Of a stretch of 64,000 nt of DNA, positions 51,092 through 59,923 are shown piece after piece. The number at the start of each line of letters is the position of its first letter. Within the stretch, counting starts at the first letter, position 1. The notes under the pieces were generated by a model that was given only the letters and a program-made list of their open reading frames with translations, made no database searches and was not told the origin of the DNA. Source of the stretch: Streptomyces asoensis. GTDB lineage: Bacteria > Actinomycetota > Actinomycetes > Streptomycetales > Streptomycetaceae. Both the position numbers and the translations under genes were made by a program. The stretch covers positions 8,122,001 to 8,186,000 of the forward strand of contig NZ_CP049838.1 of NCBI RefSeq assembly GCF_013085465.1. The letters are read 5' to 3'.

Positions 51092-52888
51092 TCAGGGATA
51101 CGACACCACGGTCGACGGCACCGTCGACGTACCGGAAGTCGGCGCCCCGAGGTCGTTGATGACGTGCTCGTACTGGCCTTGGCCGCCCAGGGAGACCACC
51201 AGCAGGTCGTGGAACTTCACACCGGGTACGTTCGGGGCGGCGAAGCCGTGGTGCTGGACGATCGTCGGGTCGACGTTGTAGTAGCAGTAACTGCCCAGCC
51301 CCCAGCCCTCGTGCGCGGTGACGGCGGCGCCGACCTTGTAGGCGGCGTAACCCTTTACCGAGCCGTTCTGGATCGCCGCCTGGCTCGGCGCGTCGTAGGC
51401 CTTCTCGTTCTGGAAGAAGATCGTGCGGCCGCGCTGGCCGTTCCACTGCACGTCGTACTTGTTGAAGTGTTCCACGAACAGGCCCGTGGCCAGCACGTCG
51501 TGGCCGTTGACGACGACGCCGTAGTCGGCCCGGTTGGTCTCCCAGCCGACGCCCTCGCCATGGTCGGCGCGCCAGACCCAGGTGTGGTCGACGATCGTGT
51601 GACGGTTGTTGATCACCATGCTGGTGGTGGCCTTGCCGGCACCCGCCCCGCCGATCCGGACGAACACGTCCTGGACGGTGGTGGGGTTGGCGGAGTGGTC
51701 GCGCGATGCGCCGGACGGACCGACTTCCAGCAGGACCGAGGAGTTGACGGGTCCGGCGTCGACGAGGAAGCTCGCCAGCCGGACCCCGTCGACGTCGGCC
51801 ACCTTCAGCGCGGTGACGCCGTTGTCCGGGATCAGGGTGGCGTAACCCAGGCCCAGCACGACGGTGTCGGCGCGGTTCACCTGAATCGGCCGGTCGAGGT
51901 GGTAGATCCCCGGTGTCAGCAGCAGGTTCAGGCCCTGCGCGAGCGCCTGGTTGAGCGTGGCGGCGGTGACGCCCGGCTTGGCGACGTAGAACCGCGACAG
52001 GGGCAGTGAGCTGCCGCGCGGTGTGCCGTTGCCCCACGTGACCCCGCGCGCGTTCGTGCGCTTGGCGGGCAGGAAGACGCGGAACGCGCCGGCGCCGTCG
52101 ACGTACAGGAACGGCTTCTCCCGCGAGACCGGGGTGGTGTCGAGCGTGGTGTACGGCGGGTTGGGGAAGCTCTGGGCGGGGGCGCCCTCCACCCCGGAGA
52201 ACACCATGTTCCACACGCCGTTGAGCCAGCTGCCGATCGCACTGTCCCGGGTGTACCACTGCTGCTGCGAGTACGGGCCGATCTCGCCTTCGATACGGCT
52301 GTCGGCGATGTAGCCGCCACTGGCCCAACCGTAGCCGGACGGGGCGAGGTTGAGGCCGCCGCGTATGTGCATCCGGCGGAAGGGGGCGGCCTGGGCGACC
52401 GCCCACCGGTTGGTGCCGCTGACCGGGACGAGCGCGAGGTTCTCCGCCGAACGCCAGAAGTTCTGCGTGGCGTTGCCGCCGAACCAGCCCGCGTCGACGG
52501 TCACGTCCCCGTTGATGGTCGTGTCGTCGGGGGAGAGGCCCAGGCCGGCGATCGAGGTGTAGAAGCCGAGTTGGGCGTTGAGGCCGTGGTAGGTACCGGG
52601 GCGGAACAGCAACGCGTGGCGCCCGGTGTCGAATTGGGCCGCCTCCTGTTGCCGGAACACCGCGTCCAGCCGGGCCTGGATGTCCGGGGTCGACGGGTCG
52701 AAGACGAGGACGTTCGGGCCGAGGTCGCCACCGCCCGGAAGGGCGCGCAACCGCTTTCCGCGCGGGGCGGCGGAGACCGGCGCGGCGGCGAGTCCGGCGA
52801 GTGCGGGGGCTGCCGCGACCGTGGCGGCTGCGGCGAGGACTGCTCTGCGGCGCACGGCGGGCGTCTCCGACGACGGAGTGTGGGGCAT
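51092..52888 (-). CDS. Secreted GH55-like beta-1,3-glucanase (parallel beta-helix)
   Basis: A 598-residue exported protein. ATG 52888 has GAGGAG 9 bases upstream. A Tat-like signal (AVRRRAVLAAAATVAAAPAL) is followed by two right-handed beta-helix halves, the first opening with LGPNVLVFDPSTPDIQARLD and the second near ATLNQALAQGLNLLLTPGIY. VTAHEGWGLGSYCYYNVDP near residue 527 holds a Glu suitable as catalytic acid. Size and layout resemble Streptomyces GH55 exo-beta-1,3-glucanases, often wrongly named adenylyl cyclase. Beside GH16, GH1 and a sugar importer, laminarin or fungal cell-wall glucan is the likely substrate. Confidence 0.83.
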   Translation of the reverse strand: MPHTPSSETPAVRRRAVLAAAATVAAAPALAGLAAAPVSAAPRGKRLRALPGGGDLGPNVLVFDPSTPDIQARLDAVFRQQEAAQFDTGRHALLFRPGTYHGLNAQLGFYTSIAGLGLSPDDTTINGDVTVDAGWFGGNATQNFWRSAENLALVPVSGTNRWAVAQAAPFRRMHIRGGLNLAPSGYGWASGGYIADSRIEGEIGPYSQQQWYTRDSAIGSWLNGVWNMVFSGVEGAPAQSFPNPPYTTLDTTPVSREKPFLYVDGAGAFRVFLPAKRTNARGVTWGNGTPRGSSLPLSRFYVAKPGVTAATLNQALAQGLNLLLTPGIYHLDRPIQVNRADTVVLGLGYATLIPDNGVTALKVADVDGVRLASFLVDAGPVNSSVLLEVGPSGASRDHSANPTTVQDVFVRIGGAGAGKATTSMVINNRHTIVDHTWVWRADHGEGVGWETNRADYGVVVNGHDVLATGLFVEHFNKYDVQWNGQRGRTIFFQNEKAYDAPSQAAIQNGSVKGYAAYKVGAAVTAHEGWGLGSYCYYNVDPTIVQHHGFAAPNVPGVKFHDLLVVSLGGQGQYEHVINDLGAPTSGTSTVPSTVVSYP

Positions 52889-52943
52889 GGGCGGCTCTCC
52901 TCGGTCCAGGCCGCTCGAAGTGAACGGCTGATTTAAGGAAGTG

Positions 52944-52990
52944 AACGATCGTTGGCTTGAGAGCGCTCTCTCAGCGTTGAATGCTTCAAC
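52944..52990. promoter_or_regulatory. LacI-type operator and flanking palindromes in the glucan cluster
   Basis: GAGAGCGCTCTC (52959-52970) is a perfect 12-bp palindrome like LacI/CebR-type operators (TGGGAGCGCTCCCA). It is flanked by AACGATCGTT (52944-52953) and by GTTGAA-TGC-TTCAAC (52976-52990). They lie 56-102 bp from the GH55 start and 129-175 bp from the transporter gene on the other strand, suited to control both. No LacI gene lies in the window. Confidence 0.7.
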
Positions 52991-53048
52991 TACCTGAACG
53001 GGCGCGTCAAGTGGTGGGACCTGAGTTCCCCGGACTGTGCCGGAACTC

Positions 53049-53077
53049 TTGACGCGGCCCTCTTCCAGGGTTTAACT
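53049..53077 (+). promoter_or_regulatory. Possible promoter of the glucan ABC transporter operon
   Basis: TTGACG (53049-53054) and TTAACT (53072-53077) are 17 bp apart, a fair housekeeping-type match, 42 bp before the binding-protein start. The LacI-type operator lies about 80 bp upstream of the -35 box. Confidence 0.5.
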
Positions 53078-53118
53078 CACGTCCTAAATTAAGCCCTGAT
53101 GACACCGGGAGCCGACCC

Positions 53119-54438
53119 ATGCGCACCATCCGAGCCGCGGCCACAGGCGCCGTCGTCATGTCACTCGCCCTCGCGGCCACGGCCTGTGGAGGCGGCACCT
53201 CGACGGACGGCGGAGGCTCCAACGACTCGCCGAAGACCCTGACGTACTGGGCCTCGAACCAGGGCGCGAGCATCGAGGTGGACAAGAAGGTCCTCCAGCC
53301 GGAACTCGACAAGTTCGAGAAGCAGACCGGGATCAAGGTGAAGCTGGAGGTCGTCCCCTGGTCGGACCTGCTCAACCGGATCCTCACGGCGACCACGTCC
53401 GGCCAGGGCCCCGACGTCCTCAACATCGGCAACACCTGGTCGGCCTCGCTCCAGGCCACGGGCGCGCTGCTGCCCTGGGACGAGGCGAACCTCGCGAAGA
53501 TCGGCGGCAGAAACCGTTTCGTCGATTCCGCGCTCGGCTCGACCGGAGCGGAGGGCAAGGACCCGGCCGCGGTGCCGCTGTACTCGATGGCCTACGCCCT
53601 CTACTACAACAAGCAGATCTTCGCCGACGCCGGCATAGCCCAACCGCCCGCCACCTGGGCCGAGTTGGTGGCCGACGGCAAGAAGATCCAGGCGAAGGGC
53701 AAGCAGGTTCTGGGCGCCGAGGGCGCGAACGTCTCGGAAAACGTCCATCACGTCTTCGTCTTCGCCAAGCAGCACGGCGCCGACTTCTTCGCCGCCGACG
53801 GAAAGCCCGACTTCACGTCCGACGGCGCGGTCGCGGCGGTCAAGCAGTACGTCGACCTGATGGCGAAGGACAAGGCCATCCCGCAGGGCAACGCCGAGTA
53901 CGCGCAGAACCAGTCCGTGAGCGACTTCGCCAAGGGGAAGACGGCGATGCTGCTGTGGCAGTCCGCCTCCTCCAACCTCAAGTCCCAGGGCATGAGCGAG
54001 GACAAGTACGGCATCGCCCCGGTGCCCGTGCAGTCCGGCACCCCCGGCACCGGCGCCCAGGTCAACTCGATGGTCGCGGGCATCAACCTGGCGGTCTTCA
54101 AGAACACCGACAACCTCGACGGCGCCACCGAGTTCGTGAAGTTCATGACCGGCGACGAGGAGCAGAAGATCCTCAACAAGGCCTACAGCACCATCCCGCC
54201 CGTCGCCTCCGCCCAGTCGGACGCCGGGTTCAACTCCGCCGCGAACGCGGTCCTGAAGGACACCCTCGCCAAGAGCGCCGCCGCGCTGCCGCAGGTCGCC
54301 GACGAGTCCCAGTTCGAGACCGTGGTCGGTACGGCCGTCAAGGAACTGTTCGCCGACGCGGCCGCCGGCCGCCCGGTGACCACCGAGTCGGTCAAGGCCA
54401 AGCTCGCCAAGGCCCAGCAGCAGATGCCGACGAAGTGA
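53119..54438 (+). CDS. Sugar ABC transporter substrate-binding lipoprotein (CUT1 type)
   Basis: A 439-residue protein. ATG 53119 follows GGGAGCCGACCC. The signal sequence ends in ALAATACGGGTSTDGGGS, a lipobox-like site with Cys at about residue 23. The mature part is a MalE-like solute-binding fold: TLTYWASNQGASIEVDKKVL, LEVVPWSDLLNRILTATTSG, GPDVLNIGNTWSASLQATG and YSMAYALYYNKQIFADAGIA. It would capture gluco-oligosaccharides released by the GH55 and GH16 enzymes. It is the first gene of a four-gene unit with two permeases and a GH1 enzyme; the ATPase is probably the shared MsiK type encoded elsewhere. Confidence 0.93.
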   Translation: MRTIRAAATGAVVMSLALAATACGGGTSTDGGGSNDSPKTLTYWASNQGASIEVDKKVLQPELDKFEKQTGIKVKLEVVPWSDLLNRILTATTSGQGPDVLNIGNTWSASLQATGALLPWDEANLAKIGGRNRFVDSALGSTGAEGKDPAAVPLYSMAYALYYNKQIFADAGIAQPPATWAELVADGKKIQAKGKQVLGAEGANVSENVHHVFVFAKQHGADFFAADGKPDFTSDGAVAAVKQYVDLMAKDKAIPQGNAEYAQNQSVSDFAKGKTAMLLWQSASSNLKSQGMSEDKYGIAPVPVQSGTPGTGAQVNSMVAGINLAVFKNTDNLDGATEFVKFMTGDEEQKILNKAYSTIPPVASAQSDAGFNSAANAVLKDTLAKSAAALPQVADESQFETVVGTAVKELFADAAAGRPVTTESVKAKLAKAQQQMPTK

Positions 54439-54448
54439 GCCGGACGAA

Positions 54449-55444
54449 GTGAGCCAGATGACCACCACAGCCGAGGTCGAAAAGCCTCGCGCAGACCCTG
54501 GCACCGGCCGGGCCCCGCGCCCGCGTCCCGGCCGGATCCGCCGTATCGGACTGCCCTACCTGCTGCTCCTGCCCGCTCTCGTCCTCGAACTCCTCGTCCA
54601 CCTCGTGCCGATGGCGATCGGCATCGTGATGAGCTTCAAGGAGCTCACCCAGTTCTACATCCGTGACTGGGGCACGGCTCCCTGGTCCGGCCTCGACAAC
54701 TACCGGGTGTCGGTGGACTTCGACGCGCCCGTCGGCGAGGCCCTGCTGCACTCCTTCCTCGTCACCGTCGGCTTCACCTTGCTCTCGGTGGGCCTGTGCT
54801 GGCTCATCGGCACCGCGGCGGCGATCTTCATGCAGGACACCTTCCGCGGCCGGGGGCTGCTGAGGGCGCTCTTCCTGGTGCCGTACGCCCTGCCGGTCTA
54901 CGCGGCCGTGATCACCTGGGTCTTCATGTTCCAGCACGACAACGGCCTGGTGAACCACGTCCTGCACGATCAGCTGCACCTCACCGACAAGCCCTCCTTC
55001 TGGCTGATCGGCGACAACAGTTTCTACGCGTTGCTCACCGTGTCGGTGTGGAAGGGCTGGCCGTTCGCCTTCCTCATCGTGATGGCCGGCCTACAGAACA
55101 TCCCCGGCGAGCTGTACGAGGCGGCCGCGCTGGACGGCGCGGGCATGTGGCAGCAGATCCGCCGGATCACCCTTCCGTCCCTGGGCCCGGTCAACCAGGT
55201 CCTGGTCCTGGTCCTGTTCCTGTGGACGTTCAACGACTTCAACACGCCGTTCGTCCTGTTCGGCAGGGCCGCCCCGGAGGCCGCGGATCTCATCTCGGTC
55301 CACATCTACCAAGCCTCCTTCGTGACCTGGAACTTCGGCACGGGATCGGCGATGTCGGTCCTGCTGCTCCTCTTCCTGCTGGCCGTGACGGGCGTCTACC
55401 TGGCCGTCACCTCGCGCGGACGGAGGGCTTCGCATGCGCGGTAA
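54449..55444 (+). CDS. Sugar ABC transporter permease (MalF type)
   Basis: A 331-residue membrane protein; GTG 54449 or ATG 54458 may start it. Six helices follow an N-terminal basic segment (RPGRIRRIGLPYLLLLPALV). The EAA loop, GELYEAAALDGAGMWQQIRR, lies near residue 225 and would contact the ATPase. It pairs with the second permease, whose ATG overlaps this stop by 11 bases. Together with the binding protein it forms a CUT1 importer for oligosaccharides. Confidence 0.92.
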   Translation: MSQMTTTAEVEKPRADPGTGRAPRPRPGRIRRIGLPYLLLLPALVLELLVHLVPMAIGIVMSFKELTQFYIRDWGTAPWSGLDNYRVSVDFDAPVGEALLHSFLVTVGFTLLSVGLCWLIGTAAAIFMQDTFRGRGLLRALFLVPYALPVYAAVITWVFMFQHDNGLVNHVLHDQLHLTDKPSFWLIGDNSFYALLTVSVWKGWPFAFLIVMAGLQNIPGELYEAAALDGAGMWQQIRRITLPSLGPVNQVLVLVLFLWTFNDFNTPFVLFGRAAPEAADLISVHIYQASFVTWNFGTGSAMSVLLLLFLLAVTGVYLAVTSRGRRASHAR

Positions 55445-56291
55445 CTCCCCTATGGCACCACCTAGTTCGTTCCTCTGGTCCCGACGGATCTTCCTCACCC
55501 TGCTCACCGGCTTCGTGCTGCTGCCGGTGTACGTGATGGTCTCCAGCTCTCTGAAACCCCTTGCCGACGTCACGGGCGAGTTCCGCTGGCTGCCCAGCGG
55601 TCTGACGATCCGCCCGTACATCGACATCTGGTCGACGGTCCCGCTCGCCAGGTACTTCGTGAACTCGCTGGTCGTGGCAGGCGCGGCGACGGTCTGCTCC
55701 GTGGTGATCGCCGTGTTCAGCGCCTACGCGGTAAGCCGTTACGACTTCCGTGGGAAACGGGCTTTCACGGTCACCGTGCTGTCGACGCAGATGTTCCCGG
55801 GCATCCTCTTCCTCCTCCCGCTGTTTTTGCTCTACGTCAACATCGGCAACGCCACCGGCATCGCGCTGTTCGGTTCGCGCGGCGGCCTGATCCTGACGTA
55901 TCTGACCTTCTCCCTCCCCTTCTCCATCTGGATGCTGATCGGTTACTTCGACTCGGTGCCGCGCGACCTCGACGAGGCGGCGCTGGTGGACGGCTGCGGT
56001 CCGCTCGGCGCGCTCTTCCGGATCGTCGTACCGGCCGCGATCCCCGGCATCGTGGCGGTCGCCGTCTACGCCTTCATGACCGCCTGGGGCGAGGTGCTGT
56101 TCGCCTCCGTCATGACCAACGACACCACCCGCACGCTCGCCGTCGGACTCCAGGGCTACTCCACCCTCAACGACGTCTACTGGAACCAGATCATGGCCGC
56201 CTCGCTGGTCGTCAGTGTGCCGGTGGTGGCCGGCTTCCTGCTGCTCCAGCGCTATCTCGTCGCCGGGCTGACGGCCGGAGCCGTGAAGTGA
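55434..56291 (+). CDS. Sugar ABC transporter permease (MalG type)
   Basis: A 285-residue membrane protein starting at ATG 55434, with GGACGGAGGGC before it, inside the end of the first permease gene. Six helices are visible ([20 protein letters not shown] is the first) and the EAA loop is [20 protein letters not shown]. It completes the transmembrane pore. Its stop overlaps the GH1 start by 4 bases (GTGA), so uptake and intracellular hydrolysis are translated from the same message. Confidence 0.92.
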   Translation: MRGNSPMAPPSSFLWSRRIFLTLLTGFVLLPVYVMVSSSLKPLADVTGEFRWLPSGLTIRPYIDIWSTVPLARYFVNSLVVAGAATVCSVVIAVFSAYAVSRYDFRGKRAFTVTVLSTQMFPGILFLLPLFLLYVNIGNATGIALFGSRGGLILTYLTFSLPFSIWMLIGYFDSVPRDLDEAALVDGCGPLGALFRIVVPAAIPGIVAVAVYAFMTAWGEVLFASVMTNDTTRTLAVGLQGYSTLNDVYWNQIMAASLVVSVPVVAGFLLLQRYLVAGLTAGAVK

Positions 56292-57679
56292 GCAACCGCC
56301 CCGATTCCGAGAGGACTTCAGTGACCATCGACTTTGCCGCCCTGCCCCAGGACTTCCTGTGGGGGACCGCCACCTCGGCGTACCAGATCGAGGGAGCCGT
56401 GGCGGAGGACGGCCGTTCGCCGTCGATCTGGGACACCTTCTCGCACACTCCCGGAAAGATCGCGGACGACGACCACGGTGATGTCGCCTGCGACCACTAC
56501 CACCGCTGGCGCGAGGACATCGGCCTGATGCGTCAACTCGGCGCCAACGCTTACCGGTTGTCGATCTCGTGGCCCCGGGTGGTGCCGGGCGGCGACGGTC
56601 CGGCGAACCCCAAGGGCCTCGACTTCTACGACAAGTTGATCGACGGCCTGTTGGAGGCGGGCATCACCCCGTCCGTCACCCTCTACCACTGGGACCTTCC
56701 GCAGGTACTCCAGGACCGCGGCGGCTGGCCCGAGCGCGAGACCGCGGAGCACTTCGCCGCGTACGCGTCGGTCGTCGCCGAGCGGCTGGGCGACCGCGTG
56801 ACCCACTGGGCCACCCTGAACGAACCCCTGTGCTCGGCCTGGATCGGCCACCTCGAAGGCAAGATGGCCCCGGGCCTCACGGACCTGACGGCAGCCGTCC
56901 GTGCCTCCTACCATCTGCTCCTCGGCCACGGACTTGCCGTCCAGGCCATCCGGGCGGCGGTCCCGCGCGCCGAGGTCGGCATCGTCAACAACCTCTCCAC
57001 CGTTCACCCCGCCACCGATCGCCCCGAGGACATCGCCGCCGCCCACCGCATGGACGGCCACACCAACCGCTGGTGGCTCGACCCGGTACACGGCCGAGGC
57101 TTCCCCGCCGACATGCGGGAGGTGTACGGCGTCGAACTCCCCGAACAGCCCGGTGACTTGAGGACGATCGGCGCACCGTTGGACTGGCTGGGCCTGAACT
57201 ACTACTTCCCGGCCACGGTGAGCGACGACCCCAACGGGCCCGCCCCGCACGTCCGTTCAGTCCGCCGGGACGGTGTCCCGCGCACCGGTATGGACTGGGA
57301 GGTCGATGCGAGCGGCATCGAGACACTGCTGCTGCGCCTGACCGACGAGTACGGCGCGCGTCGGCTGTACGTCACGGAAAACGGTTCCGCGTACCCGGAC
57401 ATCGTCCGCCCCGACGGTACCGTCGACGACCCCGAGCGCCAGGCCTACCTGACCGGCCATCTCGCCGCCTGCGCCTCCGCCGCCCGCAAGGGCGCCCCCC
57501 TGGCCGGCTACTTCGCCTGGTCCCTGCTGGACAACTTCGAGTGGGCGTACGGCTACGACAAGCGCTTCGGCCTCGTCCACGTCGACTACCGGACCCAGGC
57601 CCGCACGATCAAGGGCACCGGACGCCACTACGCGGAGATCATCCGCCGCCACCGGGAAGGGGTGGCGAAGGCCGCCTGA
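56288..57679 (+). CDS. GH1 family beta-glucosidase
   Basis: A 463-residue cytoplasmic enzyme. GTG 56288 lies in the overlap; a second GTG at codon 12 with GAGAGGAC upstream is an alternative start. GH1 signatures are [20 protein letters not shown], the acid/base Glu in [15 protein letters not shown] (about residue 179) and the nucleophile Glu in [13 protein letters not shown] (about residue 364). [20 protein letters not shown] is the usual C-terminal substrate-binding region. It should split imported laminari- or cello-oligosaccharides to glucose. Confidence 0.95.
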   Translation: MSNRPDSERTSVTIDFAALPQDFLWGTATSAYQIEGAVAEDGRSPSIWDTFSHTPGKIADDDHGDVACDHYHRWREDIGLMRQLGANAYRLSISWPRVVPGGDGPANPKGLDFYDKLIDGLLEAGITPSVTLYHWDLPQVLQDRGGWPERETAEHFAAYASVVAERLGDRVTHWATLNEPLCSAWIGHLEGKMAPGLTDLTAAVRASYHLLLGHGLAVQAIRAAVPRAEVGIVNNLSTVHPATDRPEDIAAAHRMDGHTNRWWLDPVHGRGFPADMREVYGVELPEQPGDLRTIGAPLDWLGLNYYFPATVSDDPNGPAPHVRSVRRDGVPRTGMDWEVDASGIETLLLRLTDEYGARRLYVTENGSAYPDIVRPDGTVDDPERQAYLTGHLAACASAARKGAPLAGYFAWSLLDNFEWAYGYDKRFGLVHVDYRTQARTIKGTGRHYAEIIRRHREGVAKAA

Positions 57680-57790
57680 GGGCGCGGGGCGCGGCGGGCG
57701 CGGGTGGGGGAGCGCGCGCCCGCCAGCCCCAGGTCCCTGAATGTCATGAGCGCGACATTCCTGTCACCTGTTTCCACCGAGGAGAGCCGC

Positions 57791-59683
57791 ATGTCACCAC
57801 GCACCGCTCGCACTCCCCGTACCCTGCTGACCGCCGTGGCCGCCCTGGCCCTGCTGAGCGCGGGTCCGGCCCTCGTGGCCCCGGCCGCGGCCGCGGCGCC
57901 CGCCGCCGACGCACCCGCCTGGGACGCCGACCGCGCCGCGGGCGCGTACGCCGTGAACCCGGCTGCCGTCACCGCCTCCGGCAGCGAGAACGGCGGTACG
58001 GCACCCGGCCTCGCCTTCGACGGCGACGGCGCGACCCGCTGGTCCAGCAACTTCGCCGACGACGCCTGGATCCGCCTCGACCTCGGCACGACCCTCCGCG
58101 TCGACCGGGTCGTCCTGGACTGGGAGGCCGCGTACGGCAAGCGCTACGTCCTGGAGGTGTCGAAGAACGGCACCGACTGGACGCCCTTCTACACGGAGAC
58201 CGCGGGCACCGGAGGCTCGGTCACCGCACACACCCATCCCCAGGAGGTGACGGGCCGATACCTCCGCCTGCGCGGCCTGGAACGCGCCACGCCGTACGGC
58301 TACTCGCTCTACTCCTTCAAGGTCTACGGCGGCGAACCGGCCCCCGCCTCCACCTTGCGTACCAACCTCGCCCTGAACCACCCGGCCTACACCGACTACT
58401 ACCAACACGCGGGAAATTCACCGGCGTTCGTCACGGACGGCGGCCATCCCGCCAACCTGAAGGACGACGCCACCCGTTGGTCGAGCGACTGGAACGCGGA
58501 CCGGTGGGTCACCGTCGACCTCGGCGCGACGTCGACGATCGACACGGTCGAGCTGTACTGGGAAGCGGCCTACGCCGTCGACTACCAGCTCCAGGTCTCC
58601 GACGACAACCGCACCTGGCGTACCGTGTACCAGCCGTCCGCCGCCGAGGTCGCCACGCGCCGGGCGAACGTGAAGTCCCCGTCCGAGGCGGTCGGCGTGC
58701 ACGACAGCGTGCGACTGCCGCAGCCGGCGACCGGACGCTACGTCCGGATGCTCGGCAAGGAACGCCGTTCCTTCTACAACCCGGCCCCCGCCACCGCCCG
58801 GTTCGGCTACTCCCTCTACGAGTTCGAGGTCTGGGGCACCGGCGGCAGCGCCTCCGCCGTCTACCCCGCCCTCCCCGGCGAGCAACAGGGCACCTACCGG
58901 ACGACGTTCTTCGACGACTTCACCGCCACGTCTCTCGACCGCTCCAAGTGGCGTGTCGTACGCACCGGAACGGAGATGGGCTCCGTCAACGGAGAGGCGC
59001 AGGCGTACGTCGACTCGACCGAGAACCTCCGCACCGAGAACGGCGCCCTCGTCCTGCGGGCCAAGTACTGCAAGGGATGCACCCAGGCGGGCGGCGGCAC
59101 CTACGACTTCACCTCCGGCCGCGTGGACACCAACACCAAGTTCGACTTCACCTACGGCCGGGTCAGCGCCCGGATGAAACTGCCCGTCGGCGACGGATTC
59201 TGGCCCGCTTTCTGGCTGCTGGGCAGCAACGTCGACGACCCGTCCGTGTCCTGGCCCGCCTCCGGCGAGACCGACATCATGGAGAACATCGGCTACGCCG
59301 ACTGGACCAGCTCCGCCCTGCACGGCCCCGGCTACTCCGCGGACGGCAACATCGGCGCCCGCCAGACGTACCCGAACGGCGGCCGGGCCGACGACTGGCA
59401 CACGTATGCCGTGGAGTGGACGCCGACCGGCATGCGCTTCTACGTCGACGACCGCCTCGTCCAGGAGACGACCCGCAACAAGCTGGAGTCCACCCGCGGG
59501 CAGTGGGTCTACGGCCACAACCAGTACGTGATCCTCAACCTCGCCCTCGGCGGCGCGTACCCCGCCGGCTGGAACCAGGTCACGACCCCGTACTGGGGCC
59601 TGCCCCAGTCGAGCGTGGACCGGATCGCCGGCGGGGGAGTGCAGGCGGAGGTGGACTGGGTGCGGGTGGAGCAGAAGGGGTAG
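57791..59683 (+). CDS. Secreted GH16 laminarinase with two F5/8-type carbohydrate-binding domains
   Basis: A 630-residue exported protein. ATG 57791 (MSPRTARTPRTLLTAV) follows GAGGAGAGCCGC; upstream in-frame codons lack a ribosome site. After the signal peptide come two discoidin-like (F5/8 type C, CBM32) domains, about residues 50-185 (GTAPGLAFDGDGATRWSSNF) and 192-355 (DDATRWSSDWNADRWVTVDL). The GH16 catalytic domain covers about 370-630 with SGETDIMENIGYADW, giving nucleophile Glu493, Asp495 and acid/base Glu498. It should cut beta-1,3-glucan internally outside the cell. It follows the GH1 gene by 111 bp and is likely co-regulated. Confidence 0.92.
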   Translation: MSPRTARTPRTLLTAVAALALLSAGPALVAPAAAAAPAADAPAWDADRAAGAYAVNPAAVTASGSENGGTAPGLAFDGDGATRWSSNFADDAWIRLDLGTTLRVDRVVLDWEAAYGKRYVLEVSKNGTDWTPFYTETAGTGGSVTAHTHPQEVTGRYLRLRGLERATPYGYSLYSFKVYGGEPAPASTLRTNLALNHPAYTDYYQHAGNSPAFVTDGGHPANLKDDATRWSSDWNADRWVTVDLGATSTIDTVELYWEAAYAVDYQLQVSDDNRTWRTVYQPSAAEVATRRANVKSPSEAVGVHDSVRLPQPATGRYVRMLGKERRSFYNPAPATARFGYSLYEFEVWGTGGSASAVYPALPGEQQGTYRTTFFDDFTATSLDRSKWRVVRTGTEMGSVNGEAQAYVDSTENLRTENGALVLRAKYCKGCTQAGGGTYDFTSGRVDTNTKFDFTYGRVSARMKLPVGDGFWPAFWLLGSNVDDPSVSWPASGETDIMENIGYADWTSSALHGPGYSADGNIGARQTYPNGGRADDWHTYAVEWTPTGMRFYVDDRLVQETTRNKLESTRGQWVYGHNQYVILNLALGGAYPAGWNQVTTPYWGLPQSSVDRIAGGGVQAEVDWVRVEQKG

Positions 59684-59744
59684 CCGCGGTCGATTCCGGA
59701 CGCGGCGTCGACAGGACGCTTCTGCCACCACGAGCGGTGAGCCG

Positions 59745-59900
59745 GTGGACCCGCCGGAGGAGGTGCGTCGTGCTGACGAACGCCTGGCCGACGAAGTCGC
59801 CGTCCTCGTCGAAGCCGTTCACGATCATGGCGTAGTCGGCCGGCTCGTCGCCCTCGTTCGTGATCTTGCTCCTGGTCGGTGAGGCTGGTGCCGGGGAGTC
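59745..59900 (-). pseudogene. Remnant of a secreted FxLYD-like protein
   Basis: On the minus strand one frame reads KITNEGDEPADYAMIVNGFD then EDGDFVGQAFVSTTHL. This looks like the core of the small FxLYD/DUF-type beta domain common in Streptomyces lipoproteins. There is no signal peptide or start in front and the frame continues into unrelated Arg-rich sequence. It is best read as a decayed gene fragment between the GH16 gene and the next gene. Confidence 0.45.
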
Positions 59901-59923
59901 GGCGGGGGGAGGGGGGTGGTGGA

